Assembly (NCBI RefSeq): GCF_000423665.1
Contig: NZ_AUIK01000009.1
Span: 523,333 to 587,332, forward strand
Direction of reading: 5' to 3'
Origin: Solirubrobacter soli DSM 22325
GTDB lineage: Bacteria; Actinomycetota; Thermoleophilia; Solirubrobacterales; Solirubrobacteraceae
DNA: 64,000 nt
A program made the position numbers and the translations under genes. This document shows, piece after piece, positions 1 to 8,260 of this stretch; positions within the stretch are counted from its first letter, which is position 1; each line of letters begins with the position of its first letter. Below the pieces are notes generated by a model, which did not search any database, was not told the DNA's origin, and saw only the letters and a list, made by a program, of their open reading frames with translations.

Positions 1-417
1 GAGGGCGTCGAGCCGGGGCTCTACCGCTGGCCCGACCTCGACACCCCGCTGCGGCGCGGCAACCTCCGCCACGAGCTGCTCGTGACCTGCTGGGACCAGG
101 ACCTCGGCCGCGACGCCGCATACGTCGTGATGGGCGCGATCGACCTCTCCACGCTCGACGACCGCGGCTACCGGGCCGCGCAGCTCGCGGCCGGCATCGT
201 CGAGGGGCGGCTGCACCTCGCGGCGTACGCGCTCGGACACGGCGCGTCGGGGATGACGTTCCTCGACTCAGAGATCGAGCCGCTGCTCGGCGAGCCGCTC
301 GCGGGCCTGCTTTTCACGTGCGTGGGCGTCCCGACGTACCGCAACACGGCGGGCGGCCGGCCGGGCGAACCGGTCTCGGTATCGAACATCACTGCGGGCG
401 AGACGCCAACGTCGTAG
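1..417 (+). CDS. C-terminal part of SagB-type / nitroreductase-family oxidoreductase (5' truncated)
   Basis: The frame is open from base 1, so the gene begins outside the window; 138 codons remain before TAG. The visible part reads GVEPGLYRW, then about 95 residues on GHGASGMTFLD and a CVGVPTYRN strand. This order (G-[IV]-E-P-G-x-Y near the middle, a G-x-G-A-S/C-G helix-strand, then a V-G-x-P end) is what FMN-dependent SagB-type dehydrogenases and nitroreductases show at their C-terminal half. Family assignment rests on that resemblance; FMN contacts and any N-terminal partner domain lie outside the window, so substrate cannot be inferred. The HDOD gene follows after a short gap on the same strand. 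Confidence 0.6.
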   Translation, partial: EGVEPGLYRWPDLDTPLRRGNLRHELLVTCWDQDLGRDAAYVVMGAIDLSTLDDRGYRAAQLAAGIVEGRLHLAAYALGHGASGMTFLDSEIEPLLGEPLAGLLFTCVGVPTYRNTAGGRPGEPVSVSNITAGETPTS

Positions 418-472
418 GGTCCCGACCCGAAATGTGCTCAGCTTCCCGGCCGGATCGGCCGATGAAGCGGCC

Positions 473-1690
473 ATGCAACTGAAAACGCGATTCGTGAGGA
501 CAGAAGAGGACATCCCCACCCCGGTCGTCGTCTCCCGACAGCCGATCCTCGATCACCTCGAGCGGATCGTGGCGTTCGAGTTGCTGACCCAGGACGACGC
601 GTCCCGCGAGTCGACCGCGAGCCTGCTGGCGCACGCGTTCGGCGACATCGGCCTGCCGCGCCTCGTGGGCGCGCGCGCCGTGCACGTCAACGTGGGCCGC
701 GATTTCCTGCTCGCCGTCCGGCCGCTGCCGCTCGATCCCGCGCGGGTCGTGCTCGAGGTCGACGCCGCGCAGCCCGCCGACGACGCGCTGCTGCTCGTCC
801 TGCGCGAGGCGCGCGACGGGGGCTTCCGCATCGCCCTCGACGGCTTCCGCGCCGACGCCGGCGCCGACGCGCTGCTCGAGCTCGCCGACACCGTCAAGCT
901 CGACGTCGGCGCGATGGAAGAGGAGGAGATCGAGGCCGCGGTCAACGTGGCGCGCGGGCTCGGCCTGCAGCTGATCGCCGGCGGCGTGCAGAACCGTGAG
1001 CAGTACGGGATCTGCCGCGGCCTGGGCTTCGACGCCTTCCAGGGCCAGTACTTCGCCGAGCCGGTCGTCGTCCACGGCGCCGCCGTCCCCACCTACCGCT
1101 TCCGCGCGCTGTCGATGCTCGCCGCGGGCGACGCGACGTCGTTCGAACAGCTCGAGCGCGTGATCTCCGAGGACCCGGGCCTCTCGCTGAAGCTGGTCAA
1201 GCTCGCGAACTCGGCGTTCTTCGGCGGCCGCCACCGCGCCGGCACGATCCGCCAGGCGCTGATGACGCTCGGCTCGGTCGCCGTGCGCCGCTGGGCGACG
1301 ATGATGGTGCTCGCCGGTGTCAGCGATCGTCCGAGCCACCTGCTCGAGCTCGGCCTCCTGCGCGCCCGCCTGTGCGAGCTCGTCGCCGCCCGCACGCCCG
1401 GCACGGAGACCGACCGCGCGTTCACCGTCGGCCTCTTCTCGGTCGTGGACTCGCTGCTCGGCGTGCGCATGCCGACCCTGCTCGAGGACCTGCCGTTCGA
1501 CGACCGCACCTCGCGCGCGCTCGGCGAGCACGAGGGTCCCGAAGGTCGCCTGCTCGCGGGGGTGCTCGCCTACGAGGCGGGCGACTTCGACCGGTGCGTC
1601 CAGACCGGCGTCAGCCTCGTCGACATCGCCCACGCCTACGGCGAGGCGCTCGACTGGACCGACGGCGCGCTGATCCAGCTCACCGCGTAG
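473..1690 (+). CDS. EAL-like / HDOD domain signalling protein (YuxH type)
   Basis: 405 residues from ATG 473; a GTG at 434 would add 13 residues but has no better ribosome site. The N-terminal half starts VVVSRQPILD and continues VAFELLTQ, the degenerate EAL-like fold of YuxH-type proteins in which the catalytic metal ligands of true c-di-GMP phosphodiesterases are largely missing. The C-terminal half (about residues 200-400) is an HDOD domain: RALSMLAAGDATSFEQLERVI, then DPGLSLKLVKLANSA, then LGSVAVRRWATMMVLA. Such proteins usually act as signalling scaffolds rather than enzymes. It converges on the 101-residue gene ending at 1775, with a double hairpin between them. Confidence 0.85.
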   Translation: MQLKTRFVRTEEDIPTPVVVSRQPILDHLERIVAFELLTQDDASRESTASLLAHAFGDIGLPRLVGARAVHVNVGRDFLLAVRPLPLDPARVVLEVDAAQPADDALLLVLREARDGGFRIALDGFRADAGADALLELADTVKLDVGAMEEEEIEAAVNVARGLGLQLIAGGVQNREQYGICRGLGFDAFQGQYFAEPVVVHGAAVPTYRFRALSMLAAGDATSFEQLERVISEDPGLSLKLVKLANSAFFGGRHRAGTIRQALMTLGSVAVRRWATMMVLAGVSDRPSHLLELGLLRARLCELVAARTPGTETDRAFTVGLFSVVDSLLGVRMPTLLEDLPFDDRTSRALGEHEGPEGRLLAGVLAYEAGDFDRCVQTGVSLVDIAHAYGEALDWTDGALIQLTA

Positions 1691-1691
1691 A

Positions 1692-1780
1692 AACCTAAAG
1701 GGGTCAGGCCCCTTTAGGTTCACACCGTTGGGGGGCCACCGCGGAGCGGCCTGGACCTAAAGGGGCCTGACCCCTTAAGG
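1692..1780. repeat. Paired palindromic repeat between convergent genes (hairpin / probable two-way terminator)
   Basis: Bases 1692-1703 (AACCTAAAGGGG) and 1709-1720 (CCCCTTTAGGTT) form a perfect 12-bp stem with a TCAGG loop. A second, inverted copy runs 1755-1780 (ACCTAAAGGGG, loop CCTGA, CCCCTTAAGG, one mismatch). The two copies are themselves reverse complements over about 22 bases, so the region can fold as two small hairpins or one large one. The second copy contains the TAA stop of the minus-strand gene. Position between two convergent genes suggests transcription termination; the sequence also looks like a dispersed REP-type unit. Confidence 0.7.
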
Positions 1781-2080
1781 AAGCGGCGGGCCGCCCGGCG
1801 CGCCTCCGCCGGGCGCCATCAGCGTCAGCGACGGCTGGGCGACGAGCAGCTCGACCTCGGCGCCTGGAACACCCTGCGCGGCCGTCAGCGCCGCGCTCGG
1901 GTCCTCGCCCGGCTGGAAGGCGACGACGTCGACCGCGTCGACGGTCCCGCCCGTCGTCGCGTAGGACGCGACCCAGCGCAGGTTCGGCAGCGCGGCGCGG
2001 ATCGCCGAGACGACCATCGTGTGGACGACCTCGGCGTTGCCGCCGGGCGCCTTGAGCAGGAGGACGTGCAGCTCGTTCAT
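1775..2080 (-). CDS. Small GYD-like protein, third gene of the protease unit
   Basis: 101 residues, alpha/beta pattern MNELHVLLLKAPGGNAEVVHTMV, a central WVASYATTGGTVDAVDVVAF strand-turn-strand and a Pro/Gly-rich tail. The TTGG-x-V-D-A-V-D stretch resembles the core of GYD-type ferredoxin-like proteins, but the motif is not exact and no function follows. Its ATG (2078-2080) overlaps the TGA of the preceding gene as ATGA, so translation is probably coupled to the 110-residue gene upstream. The stop lies inside the palindromic repeat at 1755-1780. Confidence 0.6.
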   Translation of the reverse strand: MNELHVLLLKAPGGNAEVVHTMVVSAIRAALPNLRWVASYATTGGTVDAVDVVAFQPGEDPSAALTAAQGVPGAEVELLVAQPSLTLMAPGGGAPGGPPLP

Positions 2081-2409
2081 CGCGATCGCTCCCGGAGGAT
2101 CAATTGGGCGGCGACCATACCGAGCCAGCGGGTGAAGACCTCGCGGTCCGCGTCGTCGCGCGCCGCGGCCAGGCCCGCTTTGACGAGCATCTCGAGCGGT
2201 GGGGCGACGAACCCGGTCGCGTTGCCGCTCGCCACCTCGTGCACCTGTGCGGCGGTGACGAACTGGTTGTCGAGCTGGATCGCGGCCGCGGTCGAGCCGA
2301 TCCCCTGCAGCTCGGGGCGCATGCTCCCGTCCGCGTCGGTGATGCCGTCGGCCAGCAGCGCGCCGAGGTCCAGTGTGCTCAGCTCGGCGTCGGAGTAGCT
2401 GTCGCTCAT
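2077..2409 (-). CDS. Hypothetical 110-residue protein between protease and GYD-like genes
   Basis: Starts at ATG 2407-2409, overlapping the TGA of the cysteine-protease gene (ATGA), and ends in an ATGA overlap with the next gene. The protein is mostly helical and acidic at the N-terminus (MSDSYSDAELSTLDLGALLA), with the central stretch AAAIQLDNQFVTAAQVHEVA and a basic end (LILRERSR). No signal peptide or membrane segment. I do not recognise a family. Its position tightly locked between a putative peptidase effector and a small alpha/beta protein fits an immunity, chaperone or accessory role, which is inference only. Confidence 0.6.
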   Translation of the reverse strand: MSDSYSDAELSTLDLGALLADGITDADGSMRPELQGIGSTAAAIQLDNQFVTAAQVHEVASGNATGFVAPPLEMLVKAGLAAARDDADREVFTRWLGMVAAQLILRERSR

Positions 2410-3746
2410 GTCTTGGGCGTCGGCTTGTCGTAGCCCGCGAGGAACGGCCACGACAGCGGCGGCGCCAGCGTGTTGGTCAGGAACGCCTGGCGCCCGACCC
2501 AGGTGGTCGTGCCGCTGCCCGGGTCGTTGATCAGGATCTGGTCGCCCTGCGCGCGCAGGCCCATCACGTAGTGCGCGGTGACGTTCGGGCCGCCGCCGAT
2601 CAGGATCGGCACCTGGATGCCCTGGTTGAGGAAGGCGATGATCGAGTCGACGGCCTTGTCGACCTCGCCGCCCGCCGGGTTGACCGGCGCGAGGGCGTTG
2701 ACCGCGGTGAAGGCGTAGGTGACGCCGGTGGTCGACGAGATCGAGTTCAGGTCGGACTCCACCCACGCGCCCTGGCCGGCGGTGCCGAGCGGCGTCGGCA
2801 TCGAGCCGTGGCCGATCAGGATCGCGCCCTGCTCGAGCGTCATCGGCAGGTTCGCCCAGCTCGCGCCGCTGACCGGGCCGGCCGCGGTGAGCGAGAGCGC
2901 GTAGATCGGGTCGTTCTGCGCGCGGATCGTCTGGACCGAGGTCGGCCCGCACGCCATCTGCCACTGCTGCTGGATGCCGGCCGCGCTGCCGCCCTGGGCG
3001 ACGTTCTCGTCGGCGACGTTGAGGTTGGCGAGCAGCCACGCGCGATCCTTGCCGCGGATCGCGCTCGCGAACGTCGCGATGTCGGCGATGCTGCGCTCGG
3101 CCGCCAGCGCCTTGCACAGGTACGCCATCTCGACGCCCGAGCCCGAGAAGTACATGAGCTGGCGGAACTGCAGGTACTCGTTCTCGGGGATCTCGTCGAT
3201 GCGGGCGACCGCGCGGCGGACCTGGCGGTCGTTGATCACGCCGGGCGAGATCTCGCACGTCAGGTTCAGGTTGTCCCAGCGCGTCCAGCGGGGGAGCTCG
3301 GCGCCGCGGTCGCGGCAGTCCCACCACACCCGCGCGTGTGTCGCCATCATCGCCGGCAGGCGTTCGCCGAAGGACGCCCAGATGCGTTCCAGCGCGGCCT
3401 CGTCGCGCGGCCCGACCCAGAACTGGTCGAGCAGGATCGCGATCAGCTCGAACCGCTGCGGGTCCGAGGCGGGCGTGAAGTCGTCGATCGCCTTGATCGC
3501 CCCGATGTCGCGGTCCGCGATCGCCTGCGAGATGCTCGCGTTGGCCTGCGGCGCCTCGGCGGTGCCGGGCTCGCGCGCCAGCGTGGCGCGCACGCTGCGC
3601 GCCATCAGCGCCATCGCGGCCTGGTTGCCCATCGTCCGCTGCAGGTCGAGCATCTGCGAGACCGGGGCGGGTGGGGGAGCGGCTTCGCGGCGGCCGTCCT
3701 CGCGCTCGACGTCCTCTTCGCGCTTGAGCTTGGTCCGTGTCGTCAT
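2406..3746 (-). CDS. Papain/C39-like cysteine peptidase with N-terminal LQR..GN motif
   Basis: 446 residues. After a charged, Lys/Glu-rich start (residues 1-20) and a Pro-Ala linker comes LDLQRTMGNQAAMALM (34-48), which matches the L-Q-R-x-x-G-N-x-A-V-x-x-L-L motif found at the N-terminus of DUF4157-type proteins tied to extracellular contractile injection systems. The C-terminal third has a papain-like layout: Cys266 in MACGPTSVQ, His392 in TAHYVMGLR and Asp408 in LINDPGSG. No signal peptide. It heads a three-gene unit on the minus strand in which each gene overlaps the next by 4 bp. I infer a peptidase, possibly an exported effector; no injection-system structural gene is visible in the window. 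Confidence 0.65.
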   Translation of the reverse strand: MTTRTKLKREEDVEREDGRREAAPPPAPVSQMLDLQRTMGNQAAMALMARSVRATLAREPGTAEAPQANASISQAIADRDIGAIKAIDDFTPASDPQRFELIAILLDQFWVGPRDEAALERIWASFGERLPAMMATHARVWWDCRDRGAELPRWTRWDNLNLTCEISPGVINDRQVRRAVARIDEIPENEYLQFRQLMYFSGSGVEMAYLCKALAAERSIADIATFASAIRGKDRAWLLANLNVADENVAQGGSAAGIQQQWQMACGPTSVQTIRAQNDPIYALSLTAAGPVSGASWANLPMTLEQGAILIGHGSMPTPLGTAGQGAWVESDLNSISSTTGVTYAFTAVNALAPVNPAGGEVDKAVDSIIAFLNQGIQVPILIGGGPNVTAHYVMGLRAQGDQILINDPGSGTTTWVGRQAFLTNTLAPPLSWPFLAGYDKPTPKT

Positions 3747-3844
3747 GGCGTTGTCTGGAACGTACCGGCGCGGCGCGTGGCGCGCCTAGAGGAAAAGGGG
3801 CAGCCTTTCGTAACGCACCGGCGGTTCGTGAGACGGTGTCGAGG

Positions 3845-5323
3845 ATGCGGGCGACGCGGCGGGAGTGGATCGGGTTGGCGGTGATCGCGCTCCCGTGCCT
3901 GGTCTACGCGATGGACCTCAACGTGCTCAACCTCGCGCTGCCGGCGATCAGCGCGGACCTCGAGCCGTCCAGCACGCAGCTGCTGTGGATCGTCGACATC
4001 TACGGCTTCATGGTCGCGGGCGCGCTGATCACGATGGGTGCGCTGGGCGATCGCGTGGGTGCGCGGCGGATGCTGATGATCGGCGCGTTCGGCTTCGCGG
4101 TCACGTCGGTGCTGGCGGCGTTCGCGTGGAGCGCCGGCGCGTTGATCGCGGCGCGGGCGCTGATGGGGCTCGCGGGGGCGACGCTGGCGCCGTCCACGCT
4201 GTCGCTGATCCGCGGGATGTTCGACGACCCACGCCAGCGGACGTTCGCCGTCGGCGTGTGGGCGACGAGCTACAGCGTCGGCGCGGCGATCGGGCCGCTG
4301 GCGGGCGGCGCCGTGCTCGAGTTCGCGTGGTGGGGCTCGGTCTTCCTGCTCGGCGTACCCGTGATGGTCCTGGCGCTCGCGCTCGGGCCGCGGCTGTTGC
4401 CCGAGCACCGCGAGGCGTCAGGCGGGCACGTGGACGTGGCCAGCGCGGCGCTGTCGCTGGCGGCGGTCCTGGCCGTCATCTACGGGCTCAAGCAGCTCGC
4501 GGTGGGTGGGTCGCTGCCGGTCGTCTGGGTCATCGTGGGCGCGGTGGCGGGCTGGCTGTTCGTGCGCCGCCAGCACCGGTTGAGCGACCCGCTGATCGAT
4601 CTCACGCTGTTCCGCGTGCCGGCGTTCAGCGCCGCGCTGGCGGCCAATCTGGTGGCGTTCTTCGTGATCTTCGGGATGGCGCTGTTCACCGCGCAGTACG
4701 CGCAGTCGGTGCTCGGCTACACGCCGCTGATCGCCGGGCTGCCGACCGCCAGCGAGGCGCTCGGGTTCGTCGCCGGATCGATGATCACGGCGCGGCTCGC
4801 CGCCCGGTTCGCGGCGCCGGTGCTGCTGTGCTGGGGGATGGTCGTGGGCGCGGTCGGGTACGCGATCGTGGCGCTCACGGGCAACTCGCTCCTACCGCTG
4901 TTCATCGGGCCGACGTTCGGCGCCGTCGGGCTCGCGGTGGTCATCACGCTGGTCGCCGACCTGGCCGTGAGCGCGGCACCGAAGGAGCGGGCGGGCGGGG
5001 CCGCCGCGACGTCCGAGACCAGCTCCGAGCTCGGCGGCGCGCTCGGGCTGGCGCTGTTGGGGTCGATCGGCGTCGCGATCTACCGCGCCGGCGTCCCGGA
5101 CGGCACGCCCGACACGATCGGCGACGCCGTCCGCGGCCCGTTCGCCGACGTCGCGCGCGACGCGTTCGGCTCGGCGCTGGTCGCGACCTCGCTGGTCAGC
5201 GCGGCGGCGCTGCTGGTCACGGCGGGCGCGGCGTTCGCGCTGCTGCGCCGCTTACGTGAGGGTGAAGCGGGCGAAGGCGCCGGGCTGCGCGCCGGCGCGG
5301 GCGAGGGCGCGTCCGTCGGCTGA
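3845..5323 (+). CDS. MFS drug-type transporter (14-TM DHA2/QacA-like)
   Basis: 492 residues. The start MRATRREWIGLAVIALPCLV at ATG 3845 places the first membrane helix at the expected spot; an upstream in-frame extension has no hydrophobic content. Motifs of the family are present: D-x-x-V/L-x-N-L-A-L-P in the first helix region (YAMDLNVLNLALPAIS), the loop GALGDRVGARRM between helices 2 and 3, and an R-x-x-Q-G-like segment (ARALMGLAGATLAPSTLSLI). About 14 hydrophobic stretches. Likely a proton-driven efflux pump for cationic compounds. The last 24 codons overlap the 3' end of the convergent CN-hydrolase gene by 72 bp, and the Gly/Glu/Ala-rich tail is probably not structured. Confidence 0.88.
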   Translation: MRATRREWIGLAVIALPCLVYAMDLNVLNLALPAISADLEPSSTQLLWIVDIYGFMVAGALITMGALGDRVGARRMLMIGAFGFAVTSVLAAFAWSAGALIAARALMGLAGATLAPSTLSLIRGMFDDPRQRTFAVGVWATSYSVGAAIGPLAGGAVLEFAWWGSVFLLGVPVMVLALALGPRLLPEHREASGGHVDVASAALSLAAVLAVIYGLKQLAVGGSLPVVWVIVGAVAGWLFVRRQHRLSDPLIDLTLFRVPAFSAALAANLVAFFVIFGMALFTAQYAQSVLGYTPLIAGLPTASEALGFVAGSMITARLAARFAAPVLLCWGMVVGAVGYAIVALTGNSLLPLFIGPTFGAVGLAVVITLVADLAVSAAPKERAGGAAATSETSSELGGALGLALLGSIGVAIYRAGVPDGTPDTIGDAVRGPFADVARDAFGSALVATSLVSAAALLVTAGAAFALLRRLREGEAGEGAGLRAGAGEGASVG

Positions 5324-5908
5324 GTAGATCGCGGACTCCGCGGCGGTGGTCGTGAACCCACCGCCGGTCGGCCCGGCGAAGCTCGCGAACGCGACGTACG
5401 CATCGCACGCGGTCGCGATGCGGTGCGCCCGTCGCTCCTGCTCCTCGAGCTCGTGGTCGTGGTGCACGAGCCCGGCGACGTACAGGTCCGGCTTCAAGGC
5501 GGCAGTGTCGTCGATGTGCTGCTGCACGCCCGTGTCCTTGCAGATCCCCAGCCCGACCCGCCACCCGTCGACGTCGATGGAGGTCGCGCCCGGGCCGGGG
5601 GTGAAGCGGGTCGCCTCGTCGCCGCCGAGGAACGACTTGCGGTAGACGACGCTCGCCCCCTCCTCGTCGACCCGCACGGTGGCGATCGAGCCATCCACGG
5701 GCGCTCCGACGAGCGCGATGCTCCCGGTCTCGGCGCAGGCGTCGACGATCGCGCTCAGGTCCTCCGGCGCATCGGCATCGAGCTCGTAGCCGGTGACCGA
5801 CAGCTCGGGGAAGACGACCAGTCGAGCCTTGGCTTCGCGGATCGCGGCCGCGTGCGCCTCGACGGTCGGCGCGGGTTGGGCGACGGCGACGGTCAGCGGC
5901 TCTCGCAC
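5252..5908 (-). CDS. Carbon-nitrogen hydrolase (nitrilase superfamily)
   Basis: 218 residues with all three catalytic residues of the superfamily in context: Glu in VVFPELSVTGYE, Lys in VVYRKSFLG and Cys in LGICKDTGVQ. Reaction is hydrolysis of a non-peptide C-N bond (amidase type); substrate unknown. At 218 residues it is shorter than typical members (about 260-290) but the fold elements are complete. It starts 16 bp inside the end of the SDR gene on the same strand, so the two form an operon transcribed away from the TetR gene. Cytoplasmic, no signal peptide. Confidence 0.85.
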   Translation of the reverse strand: MREPLTVAVAQPAPTVEAHAAAIREAKARLVVFPELSVTGYELDADAPEDLSAIVDACAETGSIALVGAPVDGSIATVRVDEEGASVVYRKSFLGGDEATRFTPGPGATSIDVDGWRVGLGICKDTGVQQHIDDTAALKPDLYVAGLVHHDHELEEQERRAHRIATACDAYVAFASFAGPTGGGFTTTAAESAIYSADGRALARAGAQPGAFARFTLT

Positions 5909-6825
5909 CCCACCAACCTAGACGACAGGTCCCAGAGACGCTCGGCGTTGGCCGGGTCGAGCGCATAGGCGGCGACGCCCCGCCCGCCCTGGGTCGTGAC
6001 CGGCGCGTCGACCACCGCAGCCTCGTTTGCGTCCTCGAAGTAGTGGCCGCCGTCGAGGCCCGGCCACGTCGCCGCCATCACCGAGGTCGCGGCGCCCTGC
6101 TGGAGCGTCTTGTAGCGGTAGGCGCCGGACGTGCGAAGGTGCTCGAGCACCGCCGGGTCCATGTGGCGGGACAGGTTGGACTCGAGGATCGCGCCCGGGT
6201 GCACGGCGTTGGCGGTGACGCCGTCCCAGCGCCGGTTCGCCTCGACCGCGAACAGGACGTTGGCCGTCTTGGACTGGCCGTAGGCGGCGACCGGGTCATA
6301 TGGGCGGCGCTCGAAGTGGGGGTCGTCGAAGTCGACCGGCGCGCGCAGGTGGCCGACCGAGCTGAGCGAGACGATCCGGGCGTCCCCGGCCGCGACGAGC
6401 GCGTCGTGCAGGCCGACCGCGAGCGCGAAGTGGCCGAGGTGGTTGACGGCGAACTGCAGCTCGGCGCCCTCGGGCGAGCGCTGCAGCGTCTGCAGCGCCA
6501 TGACGCCGGCGTTGTTGATCAGCAGGTGCAGCGGGCCGTCCCACGCGGCGGCGAACGCGCGCACCGACCGCAAGTCGGCGAGGTCGAGCCGGCCGACCTG
6601 CACGCCATGGCCGATGCCGGCCGCGACGCGCTCGCCGGCGGCGGTGTCGCGGACGGCGAGGGTGACGTCGGCGCCGGCCTCGGCCAGTGCGCGGGCGGTC
6701 TCGATGCCGATCCCCGACGATCCGCCGGTGACGATCGCGCGCTTGCCGGTCAGGTCGATCCCGGCGACGACCTCCGCGGCGGTCGAGTCGAAGCCGAATG
6801 GGGTCGTGATCAGTGTTGATGCCAT
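5893..6825 (-). CDS. Short-chain dehydrogenase/reductase (retinol-dehydrogenase-like)
   Basis: 310 residues from ATG 6825. Rossmann motif TGGSSGIG (cofactor glycine loop), LLINNAGVMA, catalytic Ser in IVSLSSVGHL and Y-x-x-x-K as AAYGQSKTANV. The ending VTANAVHPGAI is typical of the light-dependent protochlorophyllide reductase/retinol dehydrogenase-like SDR group. NAD(P)-dependent oxidoreduction of an unknown alcohol or ketone. Divergent from the TetR gene at 6875 across 49 bp containing a dyad; so probably the TetR target. A CN-hydrolase follows in the same operon. Confidence 0.9.
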   Translation of the reverse strand: MASTLITTPFGFDSTAAEVVAGIDLTGKRAIVTGGSSGIGIETARALAEAGADVTLAVRDTAAGERVAAGIGHGVQVGRLDLADLRSVRAFAAAWDGPLHLLINNAGVMALQTLQRSPEGAELQFAVNHLGHFALAVGLHDALVAAGDARIVSLSSVGHLRAPVDFDDPHFERRPYDPVAAYGQSKTANVLFAVEANRRWDGVTANAVHPGAILESNLSRHMDPAVLEHLRTSGAYRYKTLQQGAATSVMAATWPGLDGGHYFEDANEAAVVDAPVTTQGGRGVAAYALDPANAERLWDLSSRLVGCESR

Positions 6826-6839
6826 AGTGATGCTCCTGA

Positions 6840-6864
6840 ACTGGAACTCGATTCCGGTTCCAGT
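6840..6864. promoter_or_regulatory. Dyad operator between SDR and TetR genes
   Basis: ACTGGAAC (6840-6847) and GTTCCAGT (6857-6864) are perfect inverted arms around a 9-base centre. TATAAA at 6864-6869 would place transcription start at about 6876, at the TetR ATG (6875), suggesting a leaderless message with the dyad lying over the -35 region. This is the expected site for TetR autoregulation and control of the SDR operon. Confidence 0.55.
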
Positions 6865-6874
6865 ATAAACGGAA

Positions 6875-7426
6875 ATGGATTCCGATTCCACAAAGCCCCA
6901 GCTACGCGCCGACGCCCGCCGCAACCGCGAGCGGTTGATCGCGGCTGCCCGAGAGCTCTTCGCCGAGCAGGGAACCGCGGTCCCGCTGGCGGAGGTGGCC
7001 AGGGCGGCGGGGGTGGGGACCGGCACCGCGTATCGCCACTTCCCCACCCAGGACGCGCTCGTCGAGGCCACCTACCGCGAGGAGATCGCCCACCTTCGGG
7101 ACGCGGCGAGCGAACTCCTGCGCGAGCGGCCGCCGGCGGACGCGCTCGCCGCCTGGCTGCACCGCGCGATCGACCACCTCGCCACCGAGCGCGGGCTCTC
7201 AGAGGCGCTGCGCGACGCGGTCGTCGGCGCGCACGCCGAGTCCCGCGTCGCGATCCTCGCCGCGCTGACCGAGCTGCTCGACGCGGCGCAGGCCGCGGGC
7301 ACGGTGCGCGGCGACGTCGACGCGCGCGACGTCGCCGCCGCGCTCGGCGGCATCTTCCTGCTCGCCGAGCCCGACCGCGCGCACCGCCTGCTCGACGTGA
7401 CGATCGACGGCCTGCGGACCGTTTAG
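6875..7426 (+). CDS. TetR/AcrR-family regulator
   Basis: 183 residues. N-terminal helix-turn-helix: NRERLIAAARELFAEQG, then VPLAEVARAAGVGTGTAYRHFPTQDALVEA (residues about 16-63), a canonical TetR DNA-binding region. The rest is a ligand-sensing helical domain of the type with ERPPADALAAWLHRAIDHLATE. It faces the SDR/CN-hydrolase operon and probably represses it and itself through the dyad at 6840-6864. The TAG stop overlaps the TAA of the convergent sigma gene by 4 bp. Inducer unknown. Confidence 0.9.
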   Translation: MDSDSTKPQLRADARRNRERLIAAARELFAEQGTAVPLAEVARAAGVGTGTAYRHFPTQDALVEATYREEIAHLRDAASELLRERPPADALAAWLHRAIDHLATERGLSEALRDAVVGAHAESRVAILAALTELLDAAQAAGTVRGDVDARDVAAALGGIFLLAEPDRAHRLLDVTIDGLRTV

Positions 7427-8259
7427 CCGAGCGGCAGCGCGCGCAGACGCTCCGGGTCGGTGAGCAGGTCGATCGCCACGATCCGCCCGCCGGCGATCGT
7501 GAACGCCGCGACGGAGATGATCCGGTCGCCTTCCCGCACCACGAACCCTGGGAGCCCGCTGACGATCTCGGGACGGGCGAGCGGGGCGAGCCGCCGGAAC
7601 GTGACCGCCTGCCGCGCGACGTTCTCGGCGCCGCGGGTCTCGAGCACGAGCTCGCCGCGGTCGACGCGGATGACCACGTTCGGGTCCAGGACCGAGACGA
7701 GCCGCTCGAAGTCGCCGTCGCGGGCGGCGGCGTTGAACGCGTCCACGAGCGCGCGCTGCTCGGTCAGGTCCGCATCCGGCTTGGGAACGGTCGCGCGGAC
7801 GCGGCGGCGCGCTCGTGAGGCGAGCTGGCGGGCGGCGTCCGGTGTGCGCTCGACGATCGGCGCGATCTGGGAGAACGGCACCGCGAACATGTCGTGCAGG
7901 ACGAACGCGAGCCGCTCGGCCGGCTCCAGCGTCTCGAGCACGACGAGGAGCGCGAGCCCGACCGAGTCGGCGAGCAGCGCCTGCTGCTCGGGTCCGTCCC
8001 CCACCACCGGCTCGGGCACGTGCACGTCGAGCGGCTCCTCGCGGCGCGCGCGGCGGGAGCGCAGCATGTCGAGCGAGATCCGGGCGACGACGGTGGTCAG
8101 CCAGCCGCTGAGGTTCTCGATCCCCTCGGCGTTGCGGCTGAGCCGCAGCCACGCCTCCTGGACGGCGTCGTCGGCCTCGCCGGTCGAGCCGAGCATCCGG
8201 TAGGCCACCGCCCGCAGCTGCGGCCGGTTGGCCTCGAAGAGGTCCGCGAGTTCGTCCAT
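7423..8259 (-). CDS. ECF sigma factor, ECF41/SigJ type with C-terminal SnoaL-like domain
   Basis: 278 residues. Region 2 carries LRAVAYRMLGSTGEADDAVQEAWLR split across the core-binding helices, region 4 carries PAERLAFVLHDMFAVPFSQIA and an HTH (TPDAARQLASRARRRVR). About 100 extra residues follow with a SnoaL-like fold (LVDAFNAAARDGDFERLVSVLDPNV ... LTDPERLRAL). The terminal T-D-P-E-R-L resembles the N-P-D-K-L motif through which ECF41 proteins are regulated without a separate anti-sigma factor. Upstream lie two facing promoters of matching ECF41 type, one reading into this gene and one into the MFS pump. It shares 4 bp of stop codon with the TetR gene. Confidence 0.9.
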   Translation of the reverse strand: MDELADLFEANRPQLRAVAYRMLGSTGEADDAVQEAWLRLSRNAEGIENLSGWLTTVVARISLDMLRSRRARREEPLDVHVPEPVVGDGPEQQALLADSVGLALLVVLETLEPAERLAFVLHDMFAVPFSQIAPIVERTPDAARQLASRARRRVRATVPKPDADLTEQRALVDAFNAAARDGDFERLVSVLDPNVVIRVDRGELVLETRGAENVARQAVTFRRLAPLARPEIVSGLPGFVVREGDRIISVAAFTIAGGRIVAIDLLTDPERLRALPLG

Positions 8260-8260
8260 C

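Noticed and set aside
5252..5323. Frameshift at the MFS/CN-hydrolase junction
   Set aside because: Both genes read cleanly through the 72-bp tail overlap, and the CN-hydrolase needs this sequence for its last residues; a simple convergent overlap explains it.
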